From VGKP01 sp964578345 (GTDB lineage: Archaea > Nanobdellota > Nanobdellia > Pacearchaeales > GW2011-AR1), in the NCBI GenBank assembly GCA_964578345.1, contig CAZOCP010000011.1:1-21178 (forward strand): a stretch of DNA of 21,178 bases, in the 5' to 3' direction. The position numbers were made by a program, and so were the translations under genes. The notes under the pieces were generated by a model. The model had not been told where the DNA came from, ran no database searches, and was given only the letters and a program-made list of their open reading frames with translations. The first letter of the stretch is position 1, and every line of letters begins with the position of its first letter. This document shows, in pieces, positions 20,976 through 21,178 of this stretch.

Positions 20976-20999
20976 AGATTTCTAATCTTATAAATACTA
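20976..20999 (-). promoter_or_regulatory. Promoter and inverted-repeat operator of the PaREP1-like operon
   Basis: On minus, TATTTATAAG (about 20999-20990) is a TATA box 27 nt before ATG 20965, and AGATT-AGA-AATCT (20988-20976 on minus) is a 5-bp inverted repeat between it and the gene. This is the usual arrangement for self-repression by a small DNA-binding partner, and it supports ATG 20965 over any longer start. Confidence 0.6.
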
Positions 21000-21178
21000 T
21001 CATCTAGATTCTTTTCTAATAGTAGTAAATTTTTTATTAGTTCTTCTCTAAATCTCTCATCAACCGAATGCGAAACTTTCTTAGAAATAATTTAAACTAA
21101 CCGCCCTTGCGACAGAACCTCTATCTTTATCTTTTAGATATTCTTAATGCTACCATGATAATCAGAAGGATTAATACG
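21000..21178 (-). other. Right-edge stretch, possible eroded coding remnant
   Basis: On minus, three short open segments in different frames look protein-like: RINPSDYHGSIKNI (from 21178), then KDKDRGSVARAVSLNYF, then a segment with KKVSHSVDERFREELIKN that runs in frame into the 132-residue gene without an ATG. They could be remains of a gene broken by frameshifts. No product is proposed; the promoter at 20976-20999 argues the last segment is not an N-terminal extension. Confidence 0.3.

Noticed and set aside
20966..21091. N-terminal extension of the 132-residue gene
   Set aside because: The frame is open for 42 codons but has no ATG/GTG start, and a TATA box plus inverted repeat at the correct distance support ATG 20965.

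Overview
The window looks like part of a low-GC DPANN-type archaeal genome, most likely in the Woesearchaeota/Pacearchaeota range. The evidence is archaeal: a prefoldin alpha subunit, an archaeal-type RNase J, a HemK2-like methyltransferase, a Pop5-like RNase P protein, class III-type pilin signal peptides, a Methanococcales-type S-layer protein and an archaeosortase. Many transcription units show a BRE/TATA box about 25-30 nt before the ATG, with no Shine-Dalgarno site, so they are probably leaderless. The lineage is inferred from protein character only; no search was run.

Layout. 1-351: a string of hairpins (element A). 352-1625 (+): two overlapping half-genes of an MgtE/SLC41-type divalent cation transporter. 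1626-1694: element B. 5335 down to 1709 (-): RNase J, two membrane proteins, a HemK2-like methyltransferase and prefoldin alpha. The first four are joined by 4-nt ATGA overlaps. 5390-5510: element D. 5554-6722 (+): membrane-anchored HtrA-like protease and Pop5-like protein. 6747-6882: hairpin region E. 6945-9438 (+): four tightly coupled pilin-like genes. 9483-9570: element F. 9940-9581 (-): winged-helix regulator with a palindromic operator. 10100-13073 (+): S-layer gene with a roughly 240-nt structured leader. 13084-13296 (-): transposase HTH fragment. 13573-16107 (+): large sequon-rich surface protein with Ig-like repeats. 16112-16247: element C. 17320-16299 (-): HTH-MNT nucleotidyltransferase and HEPN pair. 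17477-18740 (+): two related single-pass membrane proteins. 20016-18746 (-): archaeosortase and DedA protein. 20965-20127 (-): a second toxin-antitoxin-like pair containing a PaREP1/HEPN-type protein.

Much of the window builds or serves the cell envelope (S-layer, surface glycoprotein, pilins, archaeosortase, DedA, surface protease). RNase J and the Pop5-like protein add RNA processing, and two two-gene modules look like toxin-antitoxin systems.

The strongest unexplained signal is in the gaps between genes. Three copies (A on minus, B and C on plus) share a compact fold: stem P1 ending ACGA/TCGT, a single bulged A, a 5-bp stem P2, an asymmetric internal loop with conserved TCACAAA opposite one T, and a GC-rich hairpin P3 capped by TTTTAA. 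Stem sequences change in a compensatory way while loops stay fixed. Copies A and C also carry extra hairpins and share a 5' end (ATGTCAAG). F is a degenerate relative, and D and E are looser hairpin clusters. Many stems here, including one in the S-layer leader, are capped by a C(TTTA)G loop. This looks like an undescribed family of structured, probably mobile extragenic elements.
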